Assembly: GCF_900188405.1 (NCBI RefSeq)
Contig: NZ_FZOF01000016.1
Span: forward strand, 1 to 64,000
Origin: Actinacidiphila glaucinigra
Lineage (GTDB): Bacteria > Actinomycetota > Actinomycetes > Streptomycetales > Streptomycetaceae
DNA: 64,000 bases
Direction: 5' to 3'
The translations under genes were made by a program, and so were the position numbers. Below, piece after piece: positions 14,635 to 22,839 of the stretch; position 1 is the stretch's first letter; each line of letters opens with the position of its first letter. Under the pieces are notes generated by a model that saw only the letters and a list, made by a program, of their open reading frames with translations, searched no databases and had not been told where the DNA came from.

Positions 14635-16053
14635 ATGTCAGTAACACCGCACGTGGTTCCCGGGCAGTACCGGGAGGTCAGCGACGCGAACGGCCGCGTC
14701 TACCGGGTCGGGGAGACCGACCGCTCCCTCCTGGGGAGGCCCCGGGCCTGGATGGTCTGGCTCCCCTGGATCGCGATGATGGGCGTCAGCGTCTACGAGT
14801 ACGGCTACAGCTCCGCGGAGGCGGTGCTCGAGCACGCCCACGGATGGACCCTGACCGAGACGTTCTGGATCGCCAGCATCTGGGCCGTCTTCCAGGCGGG
14901 CGTCGCGTTCCCCGCGGGACGGCTGCGGGAGACCGGGGTCCTGCCGGCCAGGACGGCGATGCTCGCGGGAGCGGTCTTCTCCGGACTGGGCTTCCTGGCG
15001 CTCTCGCACCTGAGCAACCCCTACGTGGTGATCGCCGGTTACTCGGTGCTGGGCGGCACGGGCGCCGGCCTGGTCTACGCGACCTGCATCAACATGGTCG
15101 GCAAGTGGTACCCCGACAACAAGGGCGCCCGCACCGGGTTCGTCAACGGCGGCTTCGCCTACGGAACCCTGCCGCTCATCTTCGTCTTCAACTACTGGTT
15201 CCACCCGTCCAACTACAAGATGGTCCTCGACCTGATCGCGCTGGGCATGGTGCTGGTCGTCGCCTTCTGCGGCATGTTCTTCCGCGACCCGCCGAAGAGC
15301 TGGTGGCCGCACGACGTCGACCCGCTGAACCGGGGCGTCAGCGAGGACGCGCGGCGGGTGGCCAAGCGACTGGCCAAGAACCCGCCCGCCAAGGGCCAGT
15401 TCACCCCGATGGAGGCGATCAGGACGGGGCAGCTGCCGCTGATGTGGTTCGCCCTGGTCTGCATCGGCGGCGTGTCGCTGTTCGGCATCAACTTCCAGGT
15501 CCCGTTCGCCAAGAGCCTGGGCTTCGGCCCCCTGGTCGCGGCCTCCTCGGCGGGTGTGCTCGCCGTGGTCAACGGCGTCGGCCGGGCCATCGTGGGCTGG
15601 CTGTCTGACTACCTGGGCCGGCGTCAGACACTTGGCCTGGTCCTGGTGGTGGCGGGGCTGGCGCAGTTCGGCGTGCTGTGGTCGGGCCAGGCGCACAACG
15701 AACCCCTGTTCCTGATCTTCGCGTTCCTCAACGGTTTCGGCGGCGGGGCGTTCTACCCGCTGTTCGCCGCGCTCACGCCGGACTACTTCGGTGAGAACAA
15801 CAACGCGCAGAACTACGGGCTGGTCTACAGCGCCAAGCTGGTCGGCGGTGTCGGCGGCGGCGGTGTGGCCGCCGGGGTGGTCGCCGCCTGGGGCTACGCC
15901 GGGGCGTACTACCTGGCCGGCGGCATCGCCTTCCTCTCCGCGCTGATCACGGTGTTCCTGCGGCAGCCCGGCGCCCCGCGCCGGAGCGGCGACGGGAGCC
16001 CGGTGGCCGAGGTGGGTGGCCGTACCCCCTCTCCCGCCGAGGCCACCACCTGA
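14635..16053 (+). CDS. MFS transporter, oxalate/formate antiporter (OxlT) family
   Basis: This 472-residue major facilitator protein has about twelve membrane helices, beginning after a 35-residue hydrophilic N-terminus. The family features seen are the GAGLVYATCINMVGKWYPDNKGARTG loop between helices 4 and 5 and GRAIVGWLSDYLGRR between helices 8 and 9, both typical of OxlT-type carriers. OxlT of Oxalobacter exchanges oxalate for formate. Whether this carrier exchanges or simply imports oxalate with protons cannot be read from sequence. Start ATG 14635 follows AAGGGAAGG. It stands alone, flanked by a GntR regulator, with a GntR-like operator upstream and a stem-loop at 16067-16086 downstream. 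Confidence 0.88.
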   Translation: MSVTPHVVPGQYREVSDANGRVYRVGETDRSLLGRPRAWMVWLPWIAMMGVSVYEYGYSSAEAVLEHAHGWTLTETFWIASIWAVFQAGVAFPAGRLRETGVLPARTAMLAGAVFSGLGFLALSHLSNPYVVIAGYSVLGGTGAGLVYATCINMVGKWYPDNKGARTGFVNGGFAYGTLPLIFVFNYWFHPSNYKMVLDLIALGMVLVVAFCGMFFRDPPKSWWPHDVDPLNRGVSEDARRVAKRLAKNPPAKGQFTPMEAIRTGQLPLMWFALVCIGGVSLFGINFQVPFAKSLGFGPLVAASSAGVLAVVNGVGRAIVGWLSDYLGRRQTLGLVLVVAGLAQFGVLWSGQAHNEPLFLIFAFLNGFGGGAFYPLFAALTPDYFGENNNAQNYGLVYSAKLVGGVGGGGVAAGVVAAWGYAGAYYLAGGIAFLSALITVFLRQPGAPRRSGDGSPVAEVGGRTPSPAEATT

Positions 16054-16066
16054 CGGCTGCGGTACC

Positions 16067-16086
16067 GGGGCTCCGCGAGGAGCCCC
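16067..16086. terminator. Terminator of the carrier gene
   Basis: GGGGCTCC (16067-16074) pairs with GGAGCCCC (16079-16086) over a GCGA tetraloop, 14 bases after the stop. Confidence 0.7.
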
Positions 16087-16262
16087 CCACAGATCGTGCG
16101 CGGGCGATGTCGCCCGGCCCGGGGCGGCGGCAGTCCCGGACCGGGGGCCCGTGTCACGGAGGCGGGGCCGGCCGGTGGGGCGCGCCCCCTGCTCCGTCCG
16201 GCCCCGCCCGCCCCTCCTTCGCCGTGTCCTCCCGTTGATCCCGTTCCTCCCCCTCCCCCGAA

Positions 16263-16299
16263 GACGGTCCGGGTGCCCGCCCCAGGCACCCGGACCGTC
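16263..16299. terminator. Terminator of gntR2 (minus strand), probably bidirectional
   Basis: A perfect 15-bp stem, GACGGTCCGGGTGCC (16263-16277) with its complement (16285-16299), has a seven-base loop. It lies just past the stop of the minus-strand GntR gene. Confidence 0.8.
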
Positions 16300-16320
16300 G
16301 CCCGTTCCCGGCTGCGGGCC

Positions 16321-17016
16321 TCAGGCCCGCCCGGCGTCGACGGCGGCGGCGATCTGACGGCAGTAGAAGTCGGTGGTGTTCCGGGTGTGGCGGCGCATCA
16401 GTTCCTCGGAACGCTCCGCGTCGCCCAGTGCGATGGCCTCGATGATCGTGGCGTGCTCGTTCCAGGCGTCCCGGCCGCGGGGCCGGGCGATGGGCATGTA
16501 GTACCAGCGCACCCGCCGGTCGACCTGGAGGATCAGCTCGGCCAGGACCTGGTTGCGGGACAGTTCGGTGATGAAGCCGTGCAGCGCCGCGTTGGCCTCG
16601 ACGATGCCGCGGGCGTCGTCCGCCGCGAGGGCGGTGATGCCCGCGTCCTGCAGTTCCCAGAGCCGGGCCACGTCCGTGTCCGTGGCGTGCAGCGCGGCGC
16701 CGTGCGCGGAGTGGGTCTCCAGCACGGCGCGCACGCTGAGCAGTTGGGTGGCCTCCTCCTGCGTGGGGGAGTGCACGAAGGCGCCCTGCGCCGGGCGCAG
16801 GTCGACCCAGCCGTCGGTCTGCAGGCGCTGCAGGGCCTCGCGCACCGGCTGGCGGCTGACGCCCAGGTGGTCGGCGAGTTCGGCCTCGACCAGGTGCTGT
16901 CCCGGTCTGAGGGTGCCGTTGATGATCAGTTCGATCAGGGCCTCGTAGACGGCCTGGCGCAATGGTGCCGGCCGGGTGACCCGGACGACGGCGGCCGCGG
17001 TACGTGTCTCGCGCAT
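16321..17016 (-). CDS. GntR (FadR subfamily) transcriptional regulator 2
   Basis: The 231-residue paralogue of the regulator at 3028. The winged helix (PLRQAVYEALIELIINGTLRPGQ and LGVSRQPVREALQRLQTDGWVDLRPAQGAFVHSPT) is almost identical between the two, while the FCD effector domain has drifted more (for example the LETHSAHGAALHATDTD stretch). This suggests a shared operator but perhaps different ligands or expression. Start ATG 17016 follows GGGGG. Operator-like sites lie 37-61 bases before it. It separates the oxalate carrier gene from the transhydrogenase genes. Confidence 0.92.
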   Translation of the reverse strand: MRETRTAAAVVRVTRPAPLRQAVYEALIELIINGTLRPGQHLVEAELADHLGVSRQPVREALQRLQTDGWVDLRPAQGAFVHSPTQEEATQLLSVRAVLETHSAHGAALHATDTDVARLWELQDAGITALAADDARGIVEANAALHGFITELSRNQVLAELILQVDRRVRWYYMPIARPRGRDAWNEHATIIEAIALGDAERSEELMRRHTRNTTDFYCRQIAAAVDAGRA

Positions 17017-17052
17017 GAGCCCCCCTGTCGGCTGAGTTCTTTGCACAGTGCC

Positions 17053-17077
17053 AAGAATACAGATTTCGGTATGCAAT
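17053..17077. promoter_or_regulatory. Tandem GntR operator in the gntR2 promoter
   Basis: AGAATACAG (17054-17062) and GGTATGCAA (17068-17076), five bases apart, repeat the pair before gntR1 (3802-3826). Across both half-sites and the spacer they share the pattern TACAGRTTTYGGTATGCAA. Confidence 0.65.
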
Positions 17078-17165
17078 GCAGTCGCAGGGTTGTACAAGGC
17101 TTTGTCGGAAATTGGCCGTCCGCGTGCGGATGTGCGCCGGCGTGGACGGCGGTGGCACAGCGGAC

Positions 17166-17196
17166 GGGGCGGGGGAAGCCGTGCTTCCCCCGCCCC
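17166..17196. terminator. Terminator of the pnt operon
   Basis: A perfect 13-bp stem, GGGGCGGGGGAAG (17166-17178) with CTTCCCCCGCCCC (17184-17196), has a five-base loop just beyond the pntB stop on the minus strand. Confidence 0.8.
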
Positions 17197-17218
17197 ACCG
17201 CCGTGGGCGGAACAACTG

Positions 17219-18691
17219 TCAGGCAGGCGCGGGCTGCTGGTCGGTGCGCAGGCCCCGCGACGCCGCGGAACCGGGTTCCGGCGTGCTCAGCGAACGCAGG
17301 ATGGCGTCCACGCTCTCCTTGGCGTCGCCGAAGAGCATGCGGCTGTTCTCGCGGAAGAACAGCGGGTTCTGCACCCCCGCGTACCCCGAGGACATGGACC
17401 GCTTGAAGACGACGACGTTCTCCGCCTCCCACACCCGCAGCACCGGCATGCCGGCGATCGGGCTGGTCGGGTCCTCCTCCGCCGCCGGGTTGACGGTGTC
17501 GTTGGCGCCGATGACCAGCACCACCGTGGTGTCGCCGAAGTCGTCGTTGATCTCGTCCATCTCGAGCACGACGTCGTACGGCACCCTCGCCTCGGCCAGC
17601 AGCACGTTCATGTGCCCGGGCAGCCGGCCGGCCACCGGGTGGACGCCGAAGCGCACCTGCACGCCGCGCCGCCGCAGTGCCTGGGTCAGCTCCGCCACCG
17701 GGTGCTGCGCCTGCGCCACCGCCATGCCGTAGCCGGGGGTGATGATCACCGACGTGGCGTTCTCCAGCAGTTCGGCCGTCTCGTCCGCGGAGGTCTCGCG
17801 GTGCTCGCCCTGCTCCACGTCGCCGCTCGACGGCGCCGGGGCGCCGAAGCCGCCGGCGATCACCGACAGGAAGGAACGGTTCATCGCCCGGCACATGACG
17901 TACGACAGGTAGGCGCCGGAGGAGCCGACCAGCGCGCCGGTGACGATGAGCAGGTTGTTGTTGAGCAGGAAGCCCGCCGCGGCCGCGGCCCAGCCGGAGT
18001 AGCTGTTGAGCATCGAGACGACGACCGGCATGTCGCCGCCGCCGATCGACACGACCAGGTGCCAGCCGAGCGCGAGCGCCAGGACGGTGACGGCGATCAT
18101 CAGACCGAGGTCCGGGCTCACCGTGAACCACACCGTCAGGGCGACGAAGGCGACCAGCGCCCCCAGGTTGAGGGCGTTCTTCCCCGGCAGCGTCAGCGGG
18201 CGGGACTTGATCCGCGCCGACAGCTTCAGGAAGGCGACGATGGAGCCGGTGAAGGTGACCGCGCCGATGAAGATGCCGATGAACACCTCGGCGTGGTGGA
18301 TGCCGAGAAGGTCGGGGGCGACGCGGGTCTGCGCGGCGCCGTGCGCCTCCACCTCGTAATAGCTGTTCCAGCCGACCAGCACCGCCGCCAGGCCCACAAG
18401 GCTGTGCAGGACGGCGATGAGCTCGGGCATCTGGGTCATCTCCACCCGGCGCGCCCGCCACAGGCCGACGGCGCCGCCGACGGCCGTGGCGGCGGCGATC
18501 AGCACGACGGTGCTGCCCGGGATGTCCTGCGCCGCGGCGACGACGGTGGCGACCAGCGCCAGCGCCATGCCGCCGATGCCGTACGCCACTCCGGCGCGGG
18601 AGGTGCGGTGTTGCGAGAGTCCGGCCAGGCTGAAGATGAACAGCAGCGCGGCGACGATGTCGGCGGCCTGTGCGGCCGTGGTTGCGTTCAT
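17219..18691 (-). CDS. pntB: Proton-translocating NAD(P) transhydrogenase beta subunit
   Basis: The 490-residue membrane subunit has about nine hydrophobic segments in its first 300 residues and a C-terminal NADP(H)-binding domain III. Domain III shows ITPGYGMAVAQAQHPV, the HPVAGRLPGHMNVLLAEA stretch, VIGANDTVNPAA and the KRSMSSGYAGVQNPLF segment. With PntA it drives hydride transfer from NADH to NADP+ using the proton gradient. It begins seven bases after the pntA stop on the same strand. Placed beside formate dehydrogenase genes, it probably turns formate-derived NADH into NADPH for biosynthesis during growth on oxalate. Confidence 0.96.
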   Translation of the reverse strand: MNATTAAQAADIVAALLFIFSLAGLSQHRTSRAGVAYGIGGMALALVATVVAAAQDIPGSTVVLIAAATAVGGAVGLWRARRVEMTQMPELIAVLHSLVGLAAVLVGWNSYYEVEAHGAAQTRVAPDLLGIHHAEVFIGIFIGAVTFTGSIVAFLKLSARIKSRPLTLPGKNALNLGALVAFVALTVWFTVSPDLGLMIAVTVLALALGWHLVVSIGGGDMPVVVSMLNSYSGWAAAAAGFLLNNNLLIVTGALVGSSGAYLSYVMCRAMNRSFLSVIAGGFGAPAPSSGDVEQGEHRETSADETAELLENATSVIITPGYGMAVAQAQHPVAELTQALRRRGVQVRFGVHPVAGRLPGHMNVLLAEARVPYDVVLEMDEINDDFGDTTVVLVIGANDTVNPAAEEDPTSPIAGMPVLRVWEAENVVVFKRSMSSGYAGVQNPLFFRENSRMLFGDAKESVDAILRSLSTPEPGSAASRGLRTDQQPAPA

Positions 18692-18697
18692 CGATCC

Positions 18698-20242
18698 TCA
18701 GCCCTTCGAGAACATGCCGAGCATGCGGCGGGTGACGGCGAATCCTCCGAAGATGTTCACGGTGGTCAACATGATCGCCACGACCGACATCACGGTGACG
18801 GCCGGGCCGGCGTGGCCTATCTGCAGCAGGGCTCCGACCACCACGATCCCGGAGATGGCGTTGGTGACCGACATCAGCGGGGTGTGCAGGGCGTGGTGGA
18901 CCTTTCCGATCACGTAGTAGCCGATGACGACGGCCAGCGCGAACACCGTGAAGTTGCCGATGAGCTGGGCCGGGGAGAAGGCGACGACGAGGAACATCGT
19001 GATCATGCACAGGCCGACGAGTCCGTAGCGGACGGCCGGCGTCAGGCGGGGCTCCTTGGGTGCGGGCGCGGTCGCCGCCGGAGCGGGGGTCTGCCCTGCG
19101 GGTGCCGCCGTCACCTGGACGGGCGGTGGCGGCCAGGTCTTCTCGCCGTCGCGCACCACGGTGACGGCCCGCTGCACGACGTCGTCGAAGTCGAGCGTCA
19201 GCCGCCCGTCCTTGCCGGGCGTCAGCAGCTTGAGCAGGTTGACGAGGTTGGTCCCGTACAACTGGGAGGCCTGCGCGGGCAGCCGGCCCGCCAGGTCGGT
19301 GTAGCCGATGATCGTCACGTCGTTGTCGGTGACGATGGCCTTCCCGCTGACCGTGCCCTCGACGTTGCCGCCCTGCGCGGCGGCCATGTCGACGATGACG
19401 CTGCCGGGCCTCATCGACGCCACGTCGGCCGCCGTGATCAGCCGGGGCGCCGGGCGGCCGGGGATCAGCGCGGTGGTGATGATGATGTCGACGTCCGCGG
19501 CCTGCTCGCTGTAGATCTCGGCGGCACGCCGGTCGTACTCCTCGGAGGTCGCCTTGGCGTAGCCGTCGGCGCTCGCCTCCTGGACCACCTCGACGGCGAG
19601 GAACTCCCCGCCCAGGGAGCGGACCTGGTCGGCGACCTCGGCCCGCGGGTCGGTGGCCCGTACCACCGCGCCGAGGCTGCCGGCCGCCCCGATCGCGGCG
19701 AGACCCGCCACGCCTGCGCCTGCCACCAGGACCTTCGCCGGCGGCACCTTGCCCGCCGCGGTGACCTGTCCGGTGAAGAAGCGCCCGAAGACATGGGCCG
19801 CCTCGATCACCGCCCGGTACCCGGCGATGTTCGCCATCGAGCTGAGCACGTCCATCGACTGCGCCCGGGAGATGCGCGGTACGGCGTCCAGCGCCAGCAC
19901 GGTGATGGGCCGTGCCGTCAGTTCCTCGACGAGTTCGGGACTGTGGGCCGGAGCGATCAGCCCGATGAGGGTCGCTCCTTCGCGCAGCTTCCCGATCTCC
20001 TCGTGCGAGGGGGCGTTGACCTTGAGGACCACGTCCGCCTGCCAGGCGTCGCCGATCCGCGCGCCCGCTTCCGTGTAGGCCTCGTCGGGGAATCCGGAGG
20101 CGGCTCCGGCCTCCGATTCCACGACGACCTCGTAGCCGAGGCCGAGGAGCCGGCGGACGCTGTCCGGTGTGGCCGCCACCCGCGTCTCCCCGGCGGTGGA
20201 CTCGGTGACGACACCGATCTGCTGAGGGGGTGAATCCGACAT
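18698..20242 (-). CDS. pntA: NAD(P) transhydrogenase alpha subunit (fused alpha-1/alpha-2)
   Basis: This 514-residue protein fuses the soluble NAD(H)-binding domain I with the membrane part found as a separate PntAB subunit in some bacteria. Domain I resembles alanine dehydrogenase and includes the Rossmann motif GAGVAGLAAIGAAGSLGA followed by RATDPR. A Pro/Ala-rich linker (about 385-410) leads to three or four C-terminal helices ending in IFGGFAVTRRMLGMF. The start ATG 20242 is preceded by AAGGAGA; the upstream in-frame ATG at 20305 lacks such a site. Its promoter faces that of the PanE-like gene, and a GntR-like palindrome lies between them. Confidence 0.95.
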   Translation of the reverse strand: MSDSPPQQIGVVTESTAGETRVAATPDSVRRLLGLGYEVVVESEAGAASGFPDEAYTEAGARIGDAWQADVVLKVNAPSHEEIGKLREGATLIGLIAPAHSPELVEELTARPITVLALDAVPRISRAQSMDVLSSMANIAGYRAVIEAAHVFGRFFTGQVTAAGKVPPAKVLVAGAGVAGLAAIGAAGSLGAVVRATDPRAEVADQVRSLGGEFLAVEVVQEASADGYAKATSEEYDRRAAEIYSEQAADVDIIITTALIPGRPAPRLITAADVASMRPGSVIVDMAAAQGGNVEGTVSGKAIVTDNDVTIIGYTDLAGRLPAQASQLYGTNLVNLLKLLTPGKDGRLTLDFDDVVQRAVTVVRDGEKTWPPPPVQVTAAPAGQTPAPAATAPAPKEPRLTPAVRYGLVGLCMITMFLVVAFSPAQLIGNFTVFALAVVIGYYVIGKVHHALHTPLMSVTNAISGIVVVGALLQIGHAGPAVTVMSVVAIMLTTVNIFGGFAVTRRMLGMFSKG

Positions 20243-20570
20243 CGCTCTCCTTTTCCGTCGCTTCCGACCGATGTCACGGCTCGTCGGCCGAGCCGCCTTC
20301 GGCACTGCGTGTTCCCCGGCCTCATGGTGCGGCCGTGCGGGCCCGGGACCGCGTGTGCGGCGAAGCGTTCCCCTGCTTCGTGCTCGGTCAACCTGTCCGG
20401 AGCGGGTGTGACCCGGTTCATGACCCAGCGGGGCGCCGGAGACCTCTGACGCGGCGCCGGCCGGGATCCTGTCCGGTTCCGAGCGCGCGACTTTCGGTGA
20501 TGGGGACTGTACATCCCCAGAGGGTACTGCATACAGTATTCATTCCCCCTTCGAATGGAGAGGAGTCGCC
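20243..20570. promoter_or_regulatory. Divergent pntA / PanE-like promoter region with GntR palindrome
   Basis: The 328-base gap has no gene. The perfect palindrome-like TACTGCATACAGTA (20525-20538), whose core CTGCATACAG is the exact reverse complement of the site before formate dehydrogenase, lies 33 bases before the PanE-like start. It could control the PanE-like gene directly; effect on pntA, about 280 bases away, is less certain. Confidence 0.6.
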
Positions 20571-21545
20571 GTGAAAATCGCAGTCCTCGGAGCCGGTGCG
20601 ATCGGCGCTTACGTGGGCGCGGCACTGCACCGTGGTGGCGCCGACGTGCACCTGATCGCCCGGGGTGAGCATCTTCAGGCGATACGGGCCGACGGAGTCC
20701 GGGTGAACAGCCCGCGCGGTGACTTCGTGGCCAAGCCGCACGCCACGGACGACCCGGAGGAGATCGGCCCCGTCGACTACGTCTTCCTGGGCCTGAAGGC
20801 ACACTCCTACGCGAGCTCCGGGCCGCTGATCGCCCCGCTGCTCGGTGAGAAGACCGCGGTGGTGGCCGGTCAGAACGGCATCCCCTGGTGGTACTTCCAC
20901 AAGCTGGCCGGCCCCTACGAGGGGCGGCGGATCGAGGCCGTCGACCCCGGCGGTGCCACCAGCGAGGTGCTGGCGCCCGAACGCGCCATCGGCTGCGTCG
21001 TCTACCCCGCGACGGTCATCGAGGCCCCCGGTGTCATCCGGCACCTGGAGGGCACCCGGTTCTCCATCGGCGAGCCGGGCGGCGGCGTGTCCGACCGGTG
21101 CACGGAGCTGAGCGAGGCCATGATCGCCGGCGGTCTCAAGTGCCCGGTGGAGCCGAACCTGCGCGATGACATCTGGATCAAGCTGATGGGCAACGTCGCG
21201 TTCAACCCGATCAGCGCCCTCACCAGGGCGACCATGGTCGACATCTGCAAGCACCCGCACACCCGGCGGCTGGTCACCCTGCTCATGGAGGAGACCCTCG
21301 ACATCGCGGCCAGGGTCGGCAGCACCCCCGACATCTCGATCGAGAAGCGGCTTCGGGGCGCCGAGGGGGTGGGACACCACAAGACCTCGATGCTCCAGGA
21401 CCTCGAGGCCGGCAAGCAGCTGGAACTCGACGCCATCGTGACGGCCGTCGTGGAGATGGCCGACATCTCCGGAGCCGAAGCCCCCAACCTGCGCGCCGTC
21501 CACGCCGCCACCGACCTGCTGGCACGCGGCGTCACCGCCGCCTAG
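20571..21545 (+). CDS. PanE/ApbA-family NADPH-dependent reductase, candidate oxalyl-CoA reductase
   Basis: This 324-residue protein has the family's N-terminal NADP site (IAVLGAGAIGAYVGAAL, residues 2-18, then HLIARGEHLQAIR) and the C-terminal helical domain with the lysine/asparagine segment IKLMGNVAFNPISALTR. By family it would be annotated 2-dehydropantoate 2-reductase. However, it lies in an oxalate locus, has a GntR-like palindrome in its promoter, and its relatives include PanE2 of Methylobacterium extorquens, reported to reduce oxalyl-CoA to glyoxylate. That activity, using NADPH from PntAB next door, is my preferred inference. A genuine pantothenate role cannot be excluded. Start is GTG 20571 with GAGAGGAG upstream. 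Confidence 0.8.
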   Translation: MKIAVLGAGAIGAYVGAALHRGGADVHLIARGEHLQAIRADGVRVNSPRGDFVAKPHATDDPEEIGPVDYVFLGLKAHSYASSGPLIAPLLGEKTAVVAGQNGIPWWYFHKLAGPYEGRRIEAVDPGGATSEVLAPERAIGCVVYPATVIEAPGVIRHLEGTRFSIGEPGGGVSDRCTELSEAMIAGGLKCPVEPNLRDDIWIKLMGNVAFNPISALTRATMVDICKHPHTRRLVTLLMEETLDIAARVGSTPDISIEKRLRGAEGVGHHKTSMLQDLEAGKQLELDAIVTAVVEMADISGAEAPNLRAVHAATDLLARGVTAA

Positions 21546-21659
21546 GAGCGCCACCGCGCGGAAACCGGTTCCCGCCCGGCCCGGCCCGCGCTCACCCGTC
21601 CCGACAGACCCGCGGATCGCCGGCCCACCGCCGGACGGCCGCGGCACCACCTCCGGGGT

Positions 21660-21689
21660 CCGGTCCCGTCGCGGCGGCGACGGGACCGG
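21660..21689. terminator. Stem-loop in the gap between the PanE-like gene and lysR
   Basis: CCGGTCCCGTCG (21660-21671) pairs perfectly with CGACGGGACCGG (21678-21689) around a six-base loop. The rest of the 361-base gap 21546-21906 shows only GC-rich sequence and a short promoter region before lysR. Confidence 0.7.
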
Positions 21690-21906
21690 GCTCCGGGCCG
21701 GGGCCCGCGCCGGCTTCGCGGGCACGAACGAGGGCCGCGATCCGGCTCGGTAGGCTTTGCCCGGTCACACCGCAACCAGCTCGTCCGCCGTCGGCCCTCC
21801 GGGGACGTTCGCCACCCCGGGAGCGTCGAACCGCCGGCACCGACGGCGTTGCGACTCCAGCAGGACGTGCCGGCGCGGCCGCGGCCCAGGCAGAGAGGAG
21901 TCGTTC

Positions 21907-22839
21907 ATGCTGTTCCGTCAGCTGGAGTACTTCGTGGCGGTGGCCAGGGAGCGGCACTTCGCCCGGGCGGCGGAGTCCTGCTACGTCTCGCAGCCCGCGC
22001 TCTCGGCGGCGATAGCCAAGCTCGAGCGGGAGCTGAACGTCACACTGATCAACCGCGGCCACAACTACCAGGGCCTGACCCCCGAGGGCGAACGGCTGGT
22101 GGTCTGGGCCAAGCGGATCCTCGCCGAGCAGGAGGCCTTCAAGGCCGAGGTGGCGGCCGTCCAGTCGGGCATCACCGGCACCCTGCGGCTGGGCACCGAA
22201 CCCACCGCGTCCACGACCCTGGTCCTGCCCGTCGCCGCGTTCTGCGCGGCGCACCCGCTGGCCAAGGTCCAGGTACGCTCCCGGCTGTCGACCACCGAAC
22301 TCCACCGCCAGCTGCTCGCCTTCGAACTGGACGCCGCGATCGCGCACTTCGCCCCGCACGACCGCGAGAGCCTGCAGATGATGCCGCTGTACGAGGAGCG
22401 GTACATGCTCCTCGCCTCCAGCGACCAGCTGCTGCCGCACACCGACACCATGAAGTGGGCGGACGCGGCCACGCTGCCGCTCGCGCTGCTGACCCCCGAC
22501 ATGAGGATCCGGCAGGTCATCGACGACGCGTTCGCCGAGAGCGGGGTCGTGGTGACCCCGCAGGTCGAGACTGACTCGGTGGCCGCCCTGTACGCCAGCG
22601 TGGGCGCCGGCGCGTGCGCGAGCATCGTCCCGCACACCTGGCTGCGGGCGATGCCGCCGCTCGGCAGGATGCGGGCCGTCCGCCTGGTCGAGCCGGACGC
22701 CAGGGCGCGGGTGTCGGTCGCGATCCACGCCGCGACCCCGGGTTCGGTCGCCGCGCGGGCCTTCATGAACGCCGCCGCCGGGCTGTCGCTGGACGAGTTC
22801 TTCGACCAGCCGCTGCCGGCGGAGCACCGCGTCAGGTGA
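21907..22839 (+). CDS. LysR family transcriptional regulator
   Basis: A 310-residue LysR regulator. The N-terminal helix-turn-helix (FRQLEYFVAVARERHFARAAESCYVSQPALSAAIAKLE) is followed by the linker helix and a periplasmic-binding-like effector domain (from about residue 90). It starts at ATG 21907 with AGAGGAG upstream. Its 3' end overlaps by eight bases the 3' end of the convergent ligase gene. The LysR-type boxes in the ligase/decarboxylase promoter, 1.7 kb away, make it the likely activator of those genes; the co-inducer might be oxalate or oxalyl-CoA. The target assignment is inferred. Confidence 0.92.
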   Translation: MLFRQLEYFVAVARERHFARAAESCYVSQPALSAAIAKLERELNVTLINRGHNYQGLTPEGERLVVWAKRILAEQEAFKAEVAAVQSGITGTLRLGTEPTASTTLVLPVAAFCAAHPLAKVQVRSRLSTTELHRQLLAFELDAAIAHFAPHDRESLQMMPLYEERYMLLASSDQLLPHTDTMKWADAATLPLALLTPDMRIRQVIDDAFAESGVVVTPQVETDSVAALYASVGAGACASIVPHTWLRAMPPLGRMRAVRLVEPDARARVSVAIHAATPGSVAARAFMNAAAGLSLDEFFDQPLPAEHRVR

